Shown here piece by piece: positions 44,715 to 53,088 of a stretch of 53,788 nt of DNA. Under the pieces are notes generated by a model. That model made no database searches. It was not told where the DNA came from and was given only the letters and a program-made list of their open reading frames with translations. Positions within the stretch are counted from its first letter, which is position 1. Every line of letters starts with the position of its first letter. This DNA is from Erythrobacteraceae bacterium. Its GTDB lineage: Bacteria > Pseudomonadota > Alphaproteobacteria > Sphingomonadales > Sphingomonadaceae. The DNA lies in NCBI GenBank assembly GCA_027489095.1, contig JAIYAL010000171.1, positions 1-53,788 on the forward strand, in the 5' to 3' direction. A program made the translations under genes and the position numbers.

Positions 44715-45790
44715 CAACCGGCCAGCCCCGCGCGCGCGCCGTCGAGCTTGAGCTTCAGCAGCGGCGCAGGCACCCCGCCGAAGCTGCCGTCGGGCAGCAT
44801 GTCGACGAAGCTGCAGACCCTGAGGTCGGCGTCGACGAACCAGCTATAGGTCTGAAGCGGGCCGTCTACCGGGTTGGCGAGCACCAGTCCGGTGCCGTTC
44901 AGCGGGCGCCAAGGCCCGGCCATGCTGTCTGACACCATCCCGTAAAGCCCTCCCGGTGCATGGCGCAGATCGGCCGCGAATGTCGCGGTCTGCGTCGACC
45001 AGAATGCGTAGTAATGTTTCGCGTGAAACACCAGATGGGCGCGCTCTAACTCGTTGTTGACGCCCTCTGCATGGAGGCAAGGGGGGGTCAAAACCCACCC
45101 TGAGGCACCCCTGCGCGCAAGGCCAAAGGCACCGTTGAACGAGCTTGCCGATCCCGCCAGCGAGGCCGTGAAGGCGAGGTATTCGGTGCCGTCCGCCGGA
45201 TCGCGGAAATAGGCCGGATCGCGGAACGCCTTGATCTCGCCGGGCGCGCCATCATGCGCGTCGGCGGGCATGTAGTGCGCGCCATAGTGGTCAACCAGCG
45301 GCGCGGGCGGCGACCATTCGCCGGGCAGGCCGTCGGCCTTCATGGGGGCATGGGCCGACCACAATTCCTGCTGGTAGCCGCCCGCCCGCTCGCACGATCC
45401 AGCAGCAGTGAAAAACAGCGTGAGCACGCCCTCGTGGAGCAGCGCCGAACCTGCCCATTCGCGCTCATAAGGCACCGGATGATCGGGGAGCGCCGGGCCG
45501 AGGTCATGCCATTGCTCGCCCCGCCGTTCGAGCAGGTGGATCTTCGCCTCGAAATGCCGGAGCGCCGGATCGCCGCGGTCGGGCGCGGTCAGCACCAACC
45601 ACAGCTCGCGGCCCGCAGGTCTCGCCTGATGGCCGTTCGCATCCTGCACCGGCCACATGTCCCAGTAGATCCGGCCCGCATCCAGCCCCGAGCGATCAAT
45701 CGCCCCGACGGTCGGAACCAGAGCCGCCTCGCCGGGCGCAATGGCGCACACGTGTGCGGCTGTCCAGGCGTCCGTCATCGCGGCTTTCAT
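44714..45790 (-). CDS. Intracellular GH68 enzyme (levansucrase/beta-fructosidase type)
   Basis: The 358-residue protein shows the three acidic catalytic positions of GH68: the nucleophile in YWDMWP (D44), the stabiliser in FRDP (D191), and the acid/base in ELERAH (E249). EWAGSA (111-116) is also typical. It is shorter than most secreted levansucrases and has no signal peptide. It should split sucrose, releasing glucose and transferring fructosyl groups to water or acceptors. Coupling to fructokinase suggests hydrolysis for growth rather than levan synthesis. The start is at 45790 with a GGAAGAGAG ribosome-binding site; a second ATG is at 45778. A parS-like sequence lies inside the coding region at 45015-45030. 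Confidence 0.87.
   Translation of the reverse strand: MKAAMTDAWTAAHVCAIAPGEAALVPTVGAIDRSGLDAGRIYWDMWPVQDANGHQARPAGRELWLVLTAPDRGDPALRHFEAKIHLLERRGEQWHDLGPALPDHPVPYEREWAGSALLHEGVLTLFFTAAGSCERAGGYQQELWSAHAPMKADGLPGEWSPPAPLVDHYGAHYMPADAHDGAPGEIKAFRDPAYFRDPADGTEYLAFTASLAGSASSFNGAFGLARRGASGWVLTPPCLHAEGVNNELERAHLVFHAKHYYAFWSTQTATFAADLRHAPGGLYGMVSDSMAGPWRPLNGTGLVLANPVDGPLQTYSWFVDADLRVCSFVDMLPDGSFGGVPAPLLKLKLDGARAGLAG
45015..45030. other. parS-like site with one mismatch inside the GH68 gene
   Basis: TGTTTCGCGTGAAACA differs from the perfect site at 35872 by a single base in the centre. It encodes part of a Val-Phe-His-Ala-Lys-His stretch on the minus strand, so coding constraint could also explain it. 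Confidence 0.55.
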
Positions 45791-45824
45791 CGCGGCTCTC
45801 TTCCCGTCTCGTCACCAAATCGAA

Positions 45825-45862
45825 GGGGCCGGCCACCGGGGGGAGGTAGCGGCCGACCCCAA
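45825..45862 (-). terminator. Hairpin after the TonB receptor gene
   Basis: GGGGCCGGCC and GGCCGACCCC can pair with one G-U on the minus strand, just after the receptor stop and 35 bp before the GH68 start. It may attenuate read-through from the receptor into the GH68-kinase-esterase genes. Confidence 0.45.
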
Positions 45863-45873
45863 GCTTGCGCGCC

Positions 45874-48336
45874 TCAGAAGTCGAAGCGCACCGAAGCCAG
45901 CACTGTCCGGCCCGCAATCGAGCGCGCCCGCACGATGCCGTTCGCCGGGATCGAGCCTTCCTCGGCCTCGGTGAAGCCTACGGTGTTGAACAGGTTGGTG
46001 GCGTTGAGGCCGATCTCCACCCGCTCGATCGGACGCACCGCGAGGAAGGCATTGACCTGGGTGAAGGCCGGAAGCTTCAGCTGGTTGTTGTCCTGCGCGA
46101 AGCTGTCGGTGGTGCCGACCACGTTGGCGCCTGCCGTGAACATCCCGGCGTCGTATTGCGCGGTCGCCTGATAGACGAGATCGGCCTGACGGCGCGGGGT
46201 GTTGCCGATGGTGGTCGCATCCAGCGCGTCCTGGATCTCCGCATCGGTCCAGGTGGCCGCTGCCGAAAGCGTGAACGGGCCGGTGCGATAGGCACCTTCA
46301 AGCTCGATGCCGAAGGCCTCGTAGGTGCTGTCGAACAGCTCGATCGGAGCGAGTTCGACATTGGTCTCCTTGGTCTTGGCGTAGAAGCCGGTCGCGTAGA
46401 GCGAGGCTCCGCCCGACTGGTACTTGAGCCCGGCTTCGAGCTGGTTGACCCGCGCAACCACGCCCGCATCACCGCCCGGCAACCCGCCGGTGGTGGTGCT
46501 GACCGCAGGCGAGAACAGCGAGCGGTCGGCGGTGTGACGGCCGCCCTGGCTGTAGCGCGCGAAGAGGCCCAGATCGTCGCTGAGGAGGTAGTTCGCACCC
46601 AGCGAGAAGCTGAAGTAATCGAAGCTGTAATTGACCGGACGCGCATTGCCGAGCGGCAGAATGCTGGTCTGCGCTTCGGCCGGGCTGATCGCGTTGTTGC
46701 GATCAAAGTCGAAGCTGCCGACACCCGTGCCGAAGCCCGTGTCTGCGCCCGTGATCGTGCCGCTCGCATCGCCGTAGTCGTAGCGCATCGAGCCATCGAG
46801 CGTCAGGCGATCAAGGTTGACCGACAGCGAGGCGAAAGGCGCGTAGGTGCTGTAGTCGACATCGTAATTGCGGCGGCAGCAATTGCCGAAGAAGCTCGCG
46901 CCAAAACCGACGGTGCCGTTCTGCGTGACAGTCTGCCCGCCCGCATTGCGGATGTTGACGAGCACGGCCTGCCCATCACCCTGCACGGTCTGCACATGGC
47001 TCGTCCACAGCCAGTCGGTGTCGATGGTCTGGCGCGACAGGTAGAAGCCGGTGGTGAAGTTCGCCGTGCCGCCGCCGAACGCGAACTCCTTGTTCACGCG
47101 GAAGTCGTTGGTGATGTTGTCGAGGCTGTTCAAACGGGTGTTGAACACCACCACGTTGGCCAGCAACCCGTTGCCGCCGATGTTGGCCGCGTTGGCGACC
47201 TGTCCGGCGTTGGGGCCGGTGGCGAAGACGATGCTCGATCCTGCACCGCCGATGCCGTTGGCAACGTTCTGCGCCGTGTCAGCACCCGCCGGGAAGGGCG
47301 ACTGGAAGCTGCCCGAATTGTCGGCGAAGCGGAAGCGGTTGGTGAGCGTCCAGCCGCTGCCGACATCGATCTCGCTCTCGATCCCGAAGGCGAGGCTCTT
47401 GACCGAAAGGCCGTCACGGAAGTCGAAGCTGGCCGGGTTGTTGTTCCCGTCGAGCGAGACGGCCGGCGTCAGATAGGGGCTGTAGAGCGAGTCCCTGCGC
47501 GGATCGAAGCCGGCGATCGCCTGATAGTTGGGGCTGCCGTTGGTGCCGCTGACGCGCACCGGTTGCGGCAGGATCGTCGGGGTCTTGTCATCAAGATACT
47601 TGGCCGACAGGCGAATGTAGCCGCCGTCGAAGGTCTTGGTGATGTTGGCCTTGATCTGGCCGCCGTCATAGCCGTTGTAGCCGATGTCGCGCGGGCCTTC
47701 GCCGGTGCGGTAGAAGCCGCCGACGTGGAAGGTCAGGTCCTCGCCCAGCGGCGCGCCGTAGTCGAAATCGAGGCGATAGCTTTCGAAATCGAGGCCGACA
47801 GAACCCTGGATCGCGCCGCCTTCGCGCTCGCCCGTCTTGGAGATGAAGTTGATCACCGCACCCGGCGCGTTCGACGCGAAGGTCGAGGCCGAGCCGCCGC
47901 GCACCGCTTCCACGCGGGCGACCGAGCGGTCGGCGCGCAGGAAGTTATCAGCATTGCCGAAGATGATGTCGCCGAATTCGAGGATCGGCAGTCCGTCTTC
48001 CTGAAGCTGGATGTAGCGCGCACCGCCGGTCGATACGGGAAGCCCGCGCACCGCGATATTGGCGTTGCCTTCGCCGCCCGATGCTTCCGAGCGAATGCCC
48101 GGGATCTGGCGGATGAGATCGGCTGCGGAAGGCGCGGCGAGATTGGCGATGGCGGCTGCGCCGATGGTGCTGACCGAGACCGAGCTTTCGATCCGGTTCT
48201 GCCCGCGTGCAACGGCGGTGACGATGATTTCCTCGCCCTGGGCTTCGGCGGTGTCGGCATTGTCCTGCGCGAAGGCAGGGGTGGCTGCGAGGCCCGACAG
48301 GGCGGCACCGGCGCAAAGCGCGTAACGCAATTTCAT
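45874..48336 (-). CDS. TonB-dependent receptor, probable sucrose/oligosaccharide uptake
   Basis: The start at 48336 (MKLRYALCAGAALSG) has a GAGGAG ribosome-binding site and a signal peptide ending near AFAQD; an upstream in-frame ATG is less likely. The 820-residue protein has the plug domain (EEIIVTAVARGQNRIESS, ADLIRQIPGIRSE, IAVRGLPVS) and a barrel ending in TVLASVRFDF. It moves a substrate across the outer membrane using TonB energy. The substrate is inferred from context: GH68 enzyme, fructokinase, a GPH transporter and a LacI regulator around it resemble the sux carbohydrate-uptake locus of Xanthomonas. Two LacI-type operators lie upstream. Confidence 0.9.
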   Translation of the reverse strand: MKLRYALCAGAALSGLAATPAFAQDNADTAEAQGEEIIVTAVARGQNRIESSVSVSTIGAAAIANLAAPSAADLIRQIPGIRSEASGGEGNANIAVRGLPVSTGGARYIQLQEDGLPILEFGDIIFGNADNFLRADRSVARVEAVRGGSASTFASNAPGAVINFISKTGEREGGAIQGSVGLDFESYRLDFDYGAPLGEDLTFHVGGFYRTGEGPRDIGYNGYDGGQIKANITKTFDGGYIRLSAKYLDDKTPTILPQPVRVSGTNGSPNYQAIAGFDPRRDSLYSPYLTPAVSLDGNNNPASFDFRDGLSVKSLAFGIESEIDVGSGWTLTNRFRFADNSGSFQSPFPAGADTAQNVANGIGGAGSSIVFATGPNAGQVANAANIGGNGLLANVVVFNTRLNSLDNITNDFRVNKEFAFGGGTANFTTGFYLSRQTIDTDWLWTSHVQTVQGDGQAVLVNIRNAGGQTVTQNGTVGFGASFFGNCCRRNYDVDYSTYAPFASLSVNLDRLTLDGSMRYDYGDASGTITGADTGFGTGVGSFDFDRNNAISPAEAQTSILPLGNARPVNYSFDYFSFSLGANYLLSDDLGLFARYSQGGRHTADRSLFSPAVSTTTGGLPGGDAGVVARVNQLEAGLKYQSGGASLYATGFYAKTKETNVELAPIELFDSTYEAFGIELEGAYRTGPFTLSAAATWTDAEIQDALDATTIGNTPRRQADLVYQATAQYDAGMFTAGANVVGTTDSFAQDNNQLKLPAFTQVNAFLAVRPIERVEIGLNATNLFNTVGFTEAEEGSIPANGIVRARSIAGRTVLASVRFDF

Positions 48337-48396
48337 GAGTATTCTCCTCTCGGCATCGCGCTTCTCCGGCGCTGACAGGTGCATGGCCTAATCATC

Positions 48397-48412
48397 CTGC
48401 AAACGATTGCAA
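48397..48412. promoter_or_regulatory. LacI-type operator 1
   Basis: CTGCAAACGATTGCAA is a near-palindrome of the same type as the perfect copy at 48421. It lies in the divergent promoter region between the TonB receptor and the sugar transporter. Confidence 0.75.
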
Positions 48413-48420
48413 CAGGAATC

Positions 48421-48436
48421 TTGCAAACGTTTGCAA
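48421..48436. promoter_or_regulatory. LacI-type operator 2 (perfect palindrome)
   Basis: TTGCAAACGTTTGCAA is a perfect 16-bp palindrome with the central CG of LacI-family operators. Its centre is 24 bp from that of operator 1. The cognate repressor is probably the LacI regulator at 49843. Confidence 0.82.
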
Positions 48437-48511
48437 GACGCGTCGATTCGTGTCACCTCTTCACCACAGCGCAGGATATACATGCGCAAGAGAGAGATGC
48501 GGGAGAGGCAC

Positions 48512-49846
48512 ATGACGACAAAGCCACGGCTGTCGCTGGCGCGAATCATCGAGATGAACATCGGCTTCTTCGGCCTCCAGTTCAGCTTTGGACTGCAACA
48601 GGCCAACATGGGGCCGATCTACGGCTTCCTTGGCGCGGACGAGGGTTCGATGCCGCTGTTGTGGCTTGCCGGGCCGATGACAGGCCTGATCATCCAGCCG
48701 ATCGTCGGCGCGATGAGCGACCGGACAAACTCCCGCCTCGGCCGCCGCACGCCCTATTTCCTGATCGGCGCGGTGATCTGCTCGCTCAGCCTGTTCGCCA
48801 TGCCCTATTCGAGCACGCTGTGGATGGCGGCGAGCCTGCTGTGGATCCTCGATGCGGGCAACAATATCACCATGGAGCCCTACCGCGCCTATGTCGCCGA
48901 CCGGCTCGCGCCCGACCAGCGATCGACCGGGTTCCTGACCCAGAGCGCCTTTACCGGCCTTGCCCAGACGCTCTCCTACCTCGCCCCCAGCTTGCTGACC
49001 GCCTTCGTGGCGCGCGACGTTCTGGATGCGAACGGCATTCCGGTGATCGTGCGGATCGCCTTTATCATCGGCGCGATCCTGTCGTTCTCGACGATCCTGT
49101 GGTCGGTGCTGCGCGTGCGCGAACTGCCGCTCGACGCCGCAGATCAGGCCGAGCTTGCGCAAAAGCCTCTCACCGCCCGCGCCACCTTCGCCGAGATCCG
49201 CGACGCGATCCGCGACATGCCGCGCCCGATGCGACAGCTGGCGGGCGCGATGCTGTGCCAGTGGTATGCGATGTTCGCCTATTGGCAGTACATCAGCTTT
49301 GCTGTCGGGCGCTCGATCTATGGCACCAGCGACCACAACAGCGCCGCCTTCCGCGAGGCGACGCTCACCACCCAGCAGGCGGGCGCGATCTACAATTTCA
49401 TCGCCTTTCTCGGCGCGCTTGCCCTGATCCCGGTGGTGAAGCGGATCGGCGCGCGGCACGCCCACGCAGTGTGCCTTGCCGCCTCGGGCGCGGCGATGCT
49501 GATGATCCCGGGCGCGGCGACTCCGGGGATGCTGTTCGTGCTGATGCTCGGCATCGGGCTCGGCTGGGCGGGGATGATGGGCAACACCTACGTGATGCTC
49601 GCCGACTGCATCCCCCCGGAACGCAACGGCATCTACATGGGCATCTTCAACCTGTTCATCGTGATCCCCATGCTGATCCAGACACTTACCATGCCACTGA
49701 TCTACCGCCCGCTGCTTGGGGGGGACCCGCGCAATGTGCTGCTGCTTGGCGGCGGCTTGATGCTTCTGGGCGCGCTGGCTACGCTGCTTGTGGATGCAGG
49801 GCACAAGGCCCCGCGCCAAGGGAGCCTGGCAACAGGACAGGGATGA
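48512..49846 (+). CDS. GPH/SUT-type sugar:cation symporter (SuxC-like)
   Basis: The ATG at 48512 has a GGGAGAGG ribosome-binding site and gives a normal N-terminus (MTTKPRLSLARIIEMNIGFFGLQ). In-frame ATGs at 48407, 48482 and 48497 are less likely. The 444-residue protein has about twelve helices and the cytoplasmic loop motif GAMSDRTNSRLGRRTPY, which is typical of the glycoside-pentoside-hexuronide and sucrose transporter branch. It would bring sucrose or a related disaccharide into the cytoplasm, where the signal-less GH68 enzyme can act. It diverges from the TonB receptor under two operators, and its stop overlaps the regulator start as ATGA. Confidence 0.88.
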   Translation: MTTKPRLSLARIIEMNIGFFGLQFSFGLQQANMGPIYGFLGADEGSMPLLWLAGPMTGLIIQPIVGAMSDRTNSRLGRRTPYFLIGAVICSLSLFAMPYSSTLWMAASLLWILDAGNNITMEPYRAYVADRLAPDQRSTGFLTQSAFTGLAQTLSYLAPSLLTAFVARDVLDANGIPVIVRIAFIIGAILSFSTILWSVLRVRELPLDAADQAELAQKPLTARATFAEIRDAIRDMPRPMRQLAGAMLCQWYAMFAYWQYISFAVGRSIYGTSDHNSAAFREATLTTQQAGAIYNFIAFLGALALIPVVKRIGARHAHAVCLAASGAAMLMIPGAATPGMLFVLMLGIGLGWAGMMGNTYVMLADCIPPERNGIYMGIFNLFIVIPMLIQTLTMPLIYRPLLGGDPRNVLLLGGGLMLLGALATLLVDAGHKAPRQGSLATGQG

Positions 49847-50868
49847 GCGACGGAAAGCCCGAACGCGGTGCAGTGCGCAACATCACCGATCTGGCAAGGC
49901 TGGCCGGGGTCTCGCCCGGCACGGTCAGCCGCGCGCTGGCGGGCAAGAGCCTCGTCAACACCAAGACCCGCGAGAAGATCGAGAGCCTCGCGCGGGAACA
50001 CGGCTTCCGCCCCAACCAGATGGCGAGCGGATTGCGCCGCCAGAAGACCGATGTGATCGGCGTCGTCATCCCGCTGGGCCATGACACCCGCCAGCAGATC
50101 TCCGACAGCTTCTTCATGACCCTGCTCGGCTATCTCGCCGACGAGCTGACGCGGGAGGGTTACGACCTCATGCTTCGCCGGGTGGTGCCCGAAGAGGACG
50201 CCGACTGGCTCGACCGCTTCATCCGCTCAGGCATGATCGACGGGGTGATCGTGATTGGCCAGTCCGACCAGTTCGACCGGATCGAGGAGGTCGCGGACGG
50301 CTATCGCCCGTTGGTGGTGTGGGGCAACCGGCAGGAGGGCCAGCATCACTGCGTGGTCGGCACAGACAACCGCCTGGGCGGACGCATCGCGACCGAGCGC
50401 CTCGTGGCCGCCGGAGCGCGCCGCATCGCCTTCCTCGGCGACACCGGCCCGATGGAGTTCGCCGCGCGCTTTGCAGGCGCGCAGGATGTCGCCGCGCGGA
50501 TGGGGCTGCCGCCGATCCTCCCCCTCCCCACCCACCTCTCGCCCGACCGCGCCAGCGAGGAGATCGCGCAGCACCTTGCCGCGCACGCCGGCGCGATCGA
50601 TGGAATCTTCGCCGCGACGGACACCTTGGCGTCGCTGTGCCTCACCGAGCTGCGCGGCCACGGGATTTCGGTGCCTGACGAGGTGCGACTGGTCGGCTTT
50701 GACGACCTGCCGATCGCCCGCCAGACCGTGCCGCCGCTCACCACGGTGCGTCAGGACATCGCCGCGGGCGCGCGCGGGCTTGTTGATCTGCTGCTGCGGC
50801 GGCTGGCGGGCGAGACGACCGAGAGCATGGTGCTGCCCCCCGAACTGGTGATCCGCGCCACGGCTTGA
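49843..50868 (+). CDS. LacI family regulator of the sucrose-type locus (SuxR-like)
   Basis: The 341-residue regulator starts with a LacI helix-turn-helix (NITDLARLAGVSPGTVSRALAGK) and the hinge region RPNQMASGLRRQKTDVIGVVIP. The effector domain ends in VPDEVRLVGFDDLPIA and RQTVPPLTTVRQD. The ATG at 49843 overlaps the transporter stop, so its level follows that of the transporter. The frame stays open upstream to 48379, but that part is out-of-frame transporter sequence. It most likely binds the twin operators at 48397-48436 and represses both the receptor operon and its own. Confidence 0.92.
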   Translation: MSDGKPERGAVRNITDLARLAGVSPGTVSRALAGKSLVNTKTREKIESLAREHGFRPNQMASGLRRQKTDVIGVVIPLGHDTRQQISDSFFMTLLGYLADELTREGYDLMLRRVVPEEDADWLDRFIRSGMIDGVIVIGQSDQFDRIEEVADGYRPLVVWGNRQEGQHHCVVGTDNRLGGRIATERLVAAGARRIAFLGDTGPMEFAARFAGAQDVAARMGLPPILPLPTHLSPDRASEEIAQHLAAHAGAIDGIFAATDTLASLCLTELRGHGISVPDEVRLVGFDDLPIARQTVPPLTTVRQDIAAGARGLVDLLLRRLAGETTESMVLPPELVIRATA

Positions 50869-50923
50869 GAACGCGCGCACGCACCACCTATCTCGCAAAA
50901 GCTGCATAAATCCGCTTGCTTTA

Positions 50924-50963
50924 CTGATAATCATTCGCAATAGTATTCGCGAATGATTATCAG
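50924..50963. promoter_or_regulatory. Double Fur box (inverted repeat) before the siderophore receptor
   Basis: CTGATAATCATTCGC and GCGAATGATTATCAG are perfect inverted 15-bp arms separated by 10 bp. Each arm contains a Fur 7-1-7 half pattern. The site ends 13 bp before the receptor start, so bound Fur would block transcription. The left arm is identical in sequence to 29661-29675. Confidence 0.8.
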
Positions 50964-50976
50964 GAACGGTTCGCCC

Positions 50977-53088
50977 ATGCGCTTTGCCTTGCTTCTCTCC
51001 GCTGCACTCCTTCCCGTCGCAACCGCCTCGCAGGCCGAGGATACCGCCCCCAGCGACACGGCCGCAGACGAACCCATCGTCGTCACTGCCGCGCGCACGA
51101 CGCTCCCCATCACAGCGCTGCCCCTCACCGCCGAGGTGATCGACCGCGAAACGCTCGAACGGCAGCTCCAGATCTCGGGCTCGGTGGTCGATGCCATCGC
51201 CGCGCTCACCCCAAGCTTCAGCCCCGCGCGCCAGAAGCTGACCGGTCAGGGCGAGACCCTGCGCGGTCGCTCGCCGCTCTTCGCGATCGACGGGATCCCC
51301 CAAACCGCACCTCTTCGTGACGGATCGCGCGACGGCTTCACCATCGATCCCTTCTTCATCGACCGCGTGGAGCTCATCCTCGGCTCCAACGCGCTGCAAG
51401 GCATCGGCGGCACCGGCGGCGTGATCAATCAGGTCACCGTCAGCGCTCCTGCCGAAGACGGCTGGAGCGCCCGCACGATCCTTCAGGGCACCGCCGAGAG
51501 CGGCTTCCGGAGCGATGGCTTTGGCGGCAAGATCGGCGCGCTGGTCGCCAACCGCTCGGGCGCATTCGACGTGGTGGTCGGGGCGGCCTATGAGCGTCGC
51601 GGTGTGTTCCGTGACGGCGATCAGCGCCGCATTGCGCCTGACGGAACGCAAGGCGACTTGCAGGATACAGACAGCCTCTCTGTCTTCGCCAAGGCCGGTG
51701 TGGAGCTCGGTGAAGGCGTCAGGCTCGAAGCGATGGGCCAGCGCTTCCACCTTCAGGGCGACGGCGGACTGATCGCCGTCGCGGGCAACCGCCTGACCGG
51801 CCTCCCTTCCACAGGCGCGCCCGGCGTCGCTCCCGGCGAAGCGCCCGAGAACCTCGCCGAAAGCCTCGCCCTCACCCTCACGGCCGACGATCTGGTGGGC
51901 GGCGCGCTACGGGTGCGCGGCTTCTGGAATCGCACCGCCGATATCTACGGCGGCGGCACCTTCGCCGATTTTCAGGACCCGGCCATCGCCCCCAGAGGCA
52001 CGCTGTTCGACCAGTCGCAGAACATCAGCCGCAAGTGGGGGGTGAACGCCAGCTGGGAGCGCGGGGTCGGCCCGCTCAACCTCGTGCTCGGCGTCGACCT
52101 GCTTAACGATCACACGGTGCAGAAACTCGCCGCGACGGGCCGCGCATGGGTGCCGCCGACAGACTACCGCAGCATCGCGCCGTTCACACAGGCCAACCTG
52201 GCGCTGTGGGACGGCAAGGTGCGCCTCGCAGGCGGGGCGCGCTGGGAGAATGTGCGCATCGACATTCCCGACTACCAGACCCTGTGGTTCTACGGCCCGC
52301 AGCAAGTCGGTGGCGGCTCGCCCGGTTTCGACCGCGTGCTGCCCAATGGCGGGATCGTCATCGAACCCCGCCCCGGCATCCGCGCCTATGCCAGCTACGC
52401 ACAGGGCTACACCGTGCCCGATGTGGGCCGCATCACCCGGGCGATCAGCACGCCGGGCGTGGACCTCGACCGCTTCCTCGACATCGCGCCTGTCATCGCC
52501 GACAACCGCGAAGTCGGGGTCGAGGTGAAGCGCGGCCCCATCGAAGCCAGCGCCACGTACTACTGGTCGGACAGCGATGAGGGCCAGCTTCTCGTGCTGG
52601 TCGGCGATGTCTTCCAGGTTCAGCGCCAGCGGATCGAGATCGAGGGGCTGGAGCTCAACCTCTCCACCGCCACGCCGGTCCCCGGCCTGCGCCTCGGGAT
52701 CGGCTATGCGCATCTCAACGGCCGGGTCGACACCAACCGCGACGGGGTGGTCGATGCCGATCTGGACGGCGCGAATATCGGGCCGGATCGCCTCAACCTG
52801 TCGGCCGATTACACGGCAGGCCCGGTGAACCTTCGCCTGCAATCGCGCACCCACTTCGCCAAAAAGTTCGACGGCGGCGATCCGCGTAACGACTTTGGCG
52901 GATACCACCTGCTCGATGGTTCGGTGACGGTGGCGACCGGGTTCGGCAACGTCACCCTCGCCGCGCAGAACCTGCTGGACCGCCAGTATATCGACTACAA
53001 TTCCGACACCCAGCGCCCCGCCGACAACCTGCGTTTCTTCGCCGGGCGCGGGCGCTCGGTGACGCTCGGCTGGATGGGGCAGTTCTGA
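50977..53088 (+). CDS. TonB-dependent siderophore-type receptor, Fur-regulated
   Basis: The start at 50977 (MRFALLLSAALLP) gives a signal peptide ending near SQAED. A TonB-box-like segment follows (EPIVVTAARTTLPITALPLT), then the plug (DAIAALTPSFSPARQ, VELILGSNALQGIGGTGGVIN) and a barrel ending in SVTLGWMGQF (703 residues). An upstream in-frame ATG at 50953 lies inside the Fur site. The receptor would import a ferric siderophore when iron is scarce, as shown by the Fur-type palindrome directly upstream. The stop overlaps the next ATG by one base (TGATG), so it is coupled to the PepSY-TM gene, a common pair in ferric-siderophore operons. Confidence 0.92.
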   Translation: MRFALLLSAALLPVATASQAEDTAPSDTAADEPIVVTAARTTLPITALPLTAEVIDRETLERQLQISGSVVDAIAALTPSFSPARQKLTGQGETLRGRSPLFAIDGIPQTAPLRDGSRDGFTIDPFFIDRVELILGSNALQGIGGTGGVINQVTVSAPAEDGWSARTILQGTAESGFRSDGFGGKIGALVANRSGAFDVVVGAAYERRGVFRDGDQRRIAPDGTQGDLQDTDSLSVFAKAGVELGEGVRLEAMGQRFHLQGDGGLIAVAGNRLTGLPSTGAPGVAPGEAPENLAESLALTLTADDLVGGALRVRGFWNRTADIYGGGTFADFQDPAIAPRGTLFDQSQNISRKWGVNASWERGVGPLNLVLGVDLLNDHTVQKLAATGRAWVPPTDYRSIAPFTQANLALWDGKVRLAGGARWENVRIDIPDYQTLWFYGPQQVGGGSPGFDRVLPNGGIVIEPRPGIRAYASYAQGYTVPDVGRITRAISTPGVDLDRFLDIAPVIADNREVGVEVKRGPIEASATYYWSDSDEGQLLVLVGDVFQVQRQRIEIEGLELNLSTATPVPGLRLGIGYAHLNGRVDTNRDGVVDADLDGANIGPDRLNLSADYTAGPVNLRLQSRTHFAKKFDGGDPRNDFGGYHLLDGSVTVATGFGNVTLAAQNLLDRQYIDYNSDTQRPADNLRFFAGRGRSVTLGWMGQF

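Noticed and set aside
45865..48375. An 836-codon plus-strand frame opposite the TonB receptor
   Set aside because: It mirrors the receptor almost exactly. The receptor has a signal peptide, plug and terminal barrel strand, while the antisense product is charged and without motifs.
48379..50868. An 829-codon open frame that looks like one long protein
   Set aside because: Only the part from 49843 (LacI regulator) has real protein character. The upstream ~488 codons are an Arg/His/Pro-rich shadow of the transporter in another frame.
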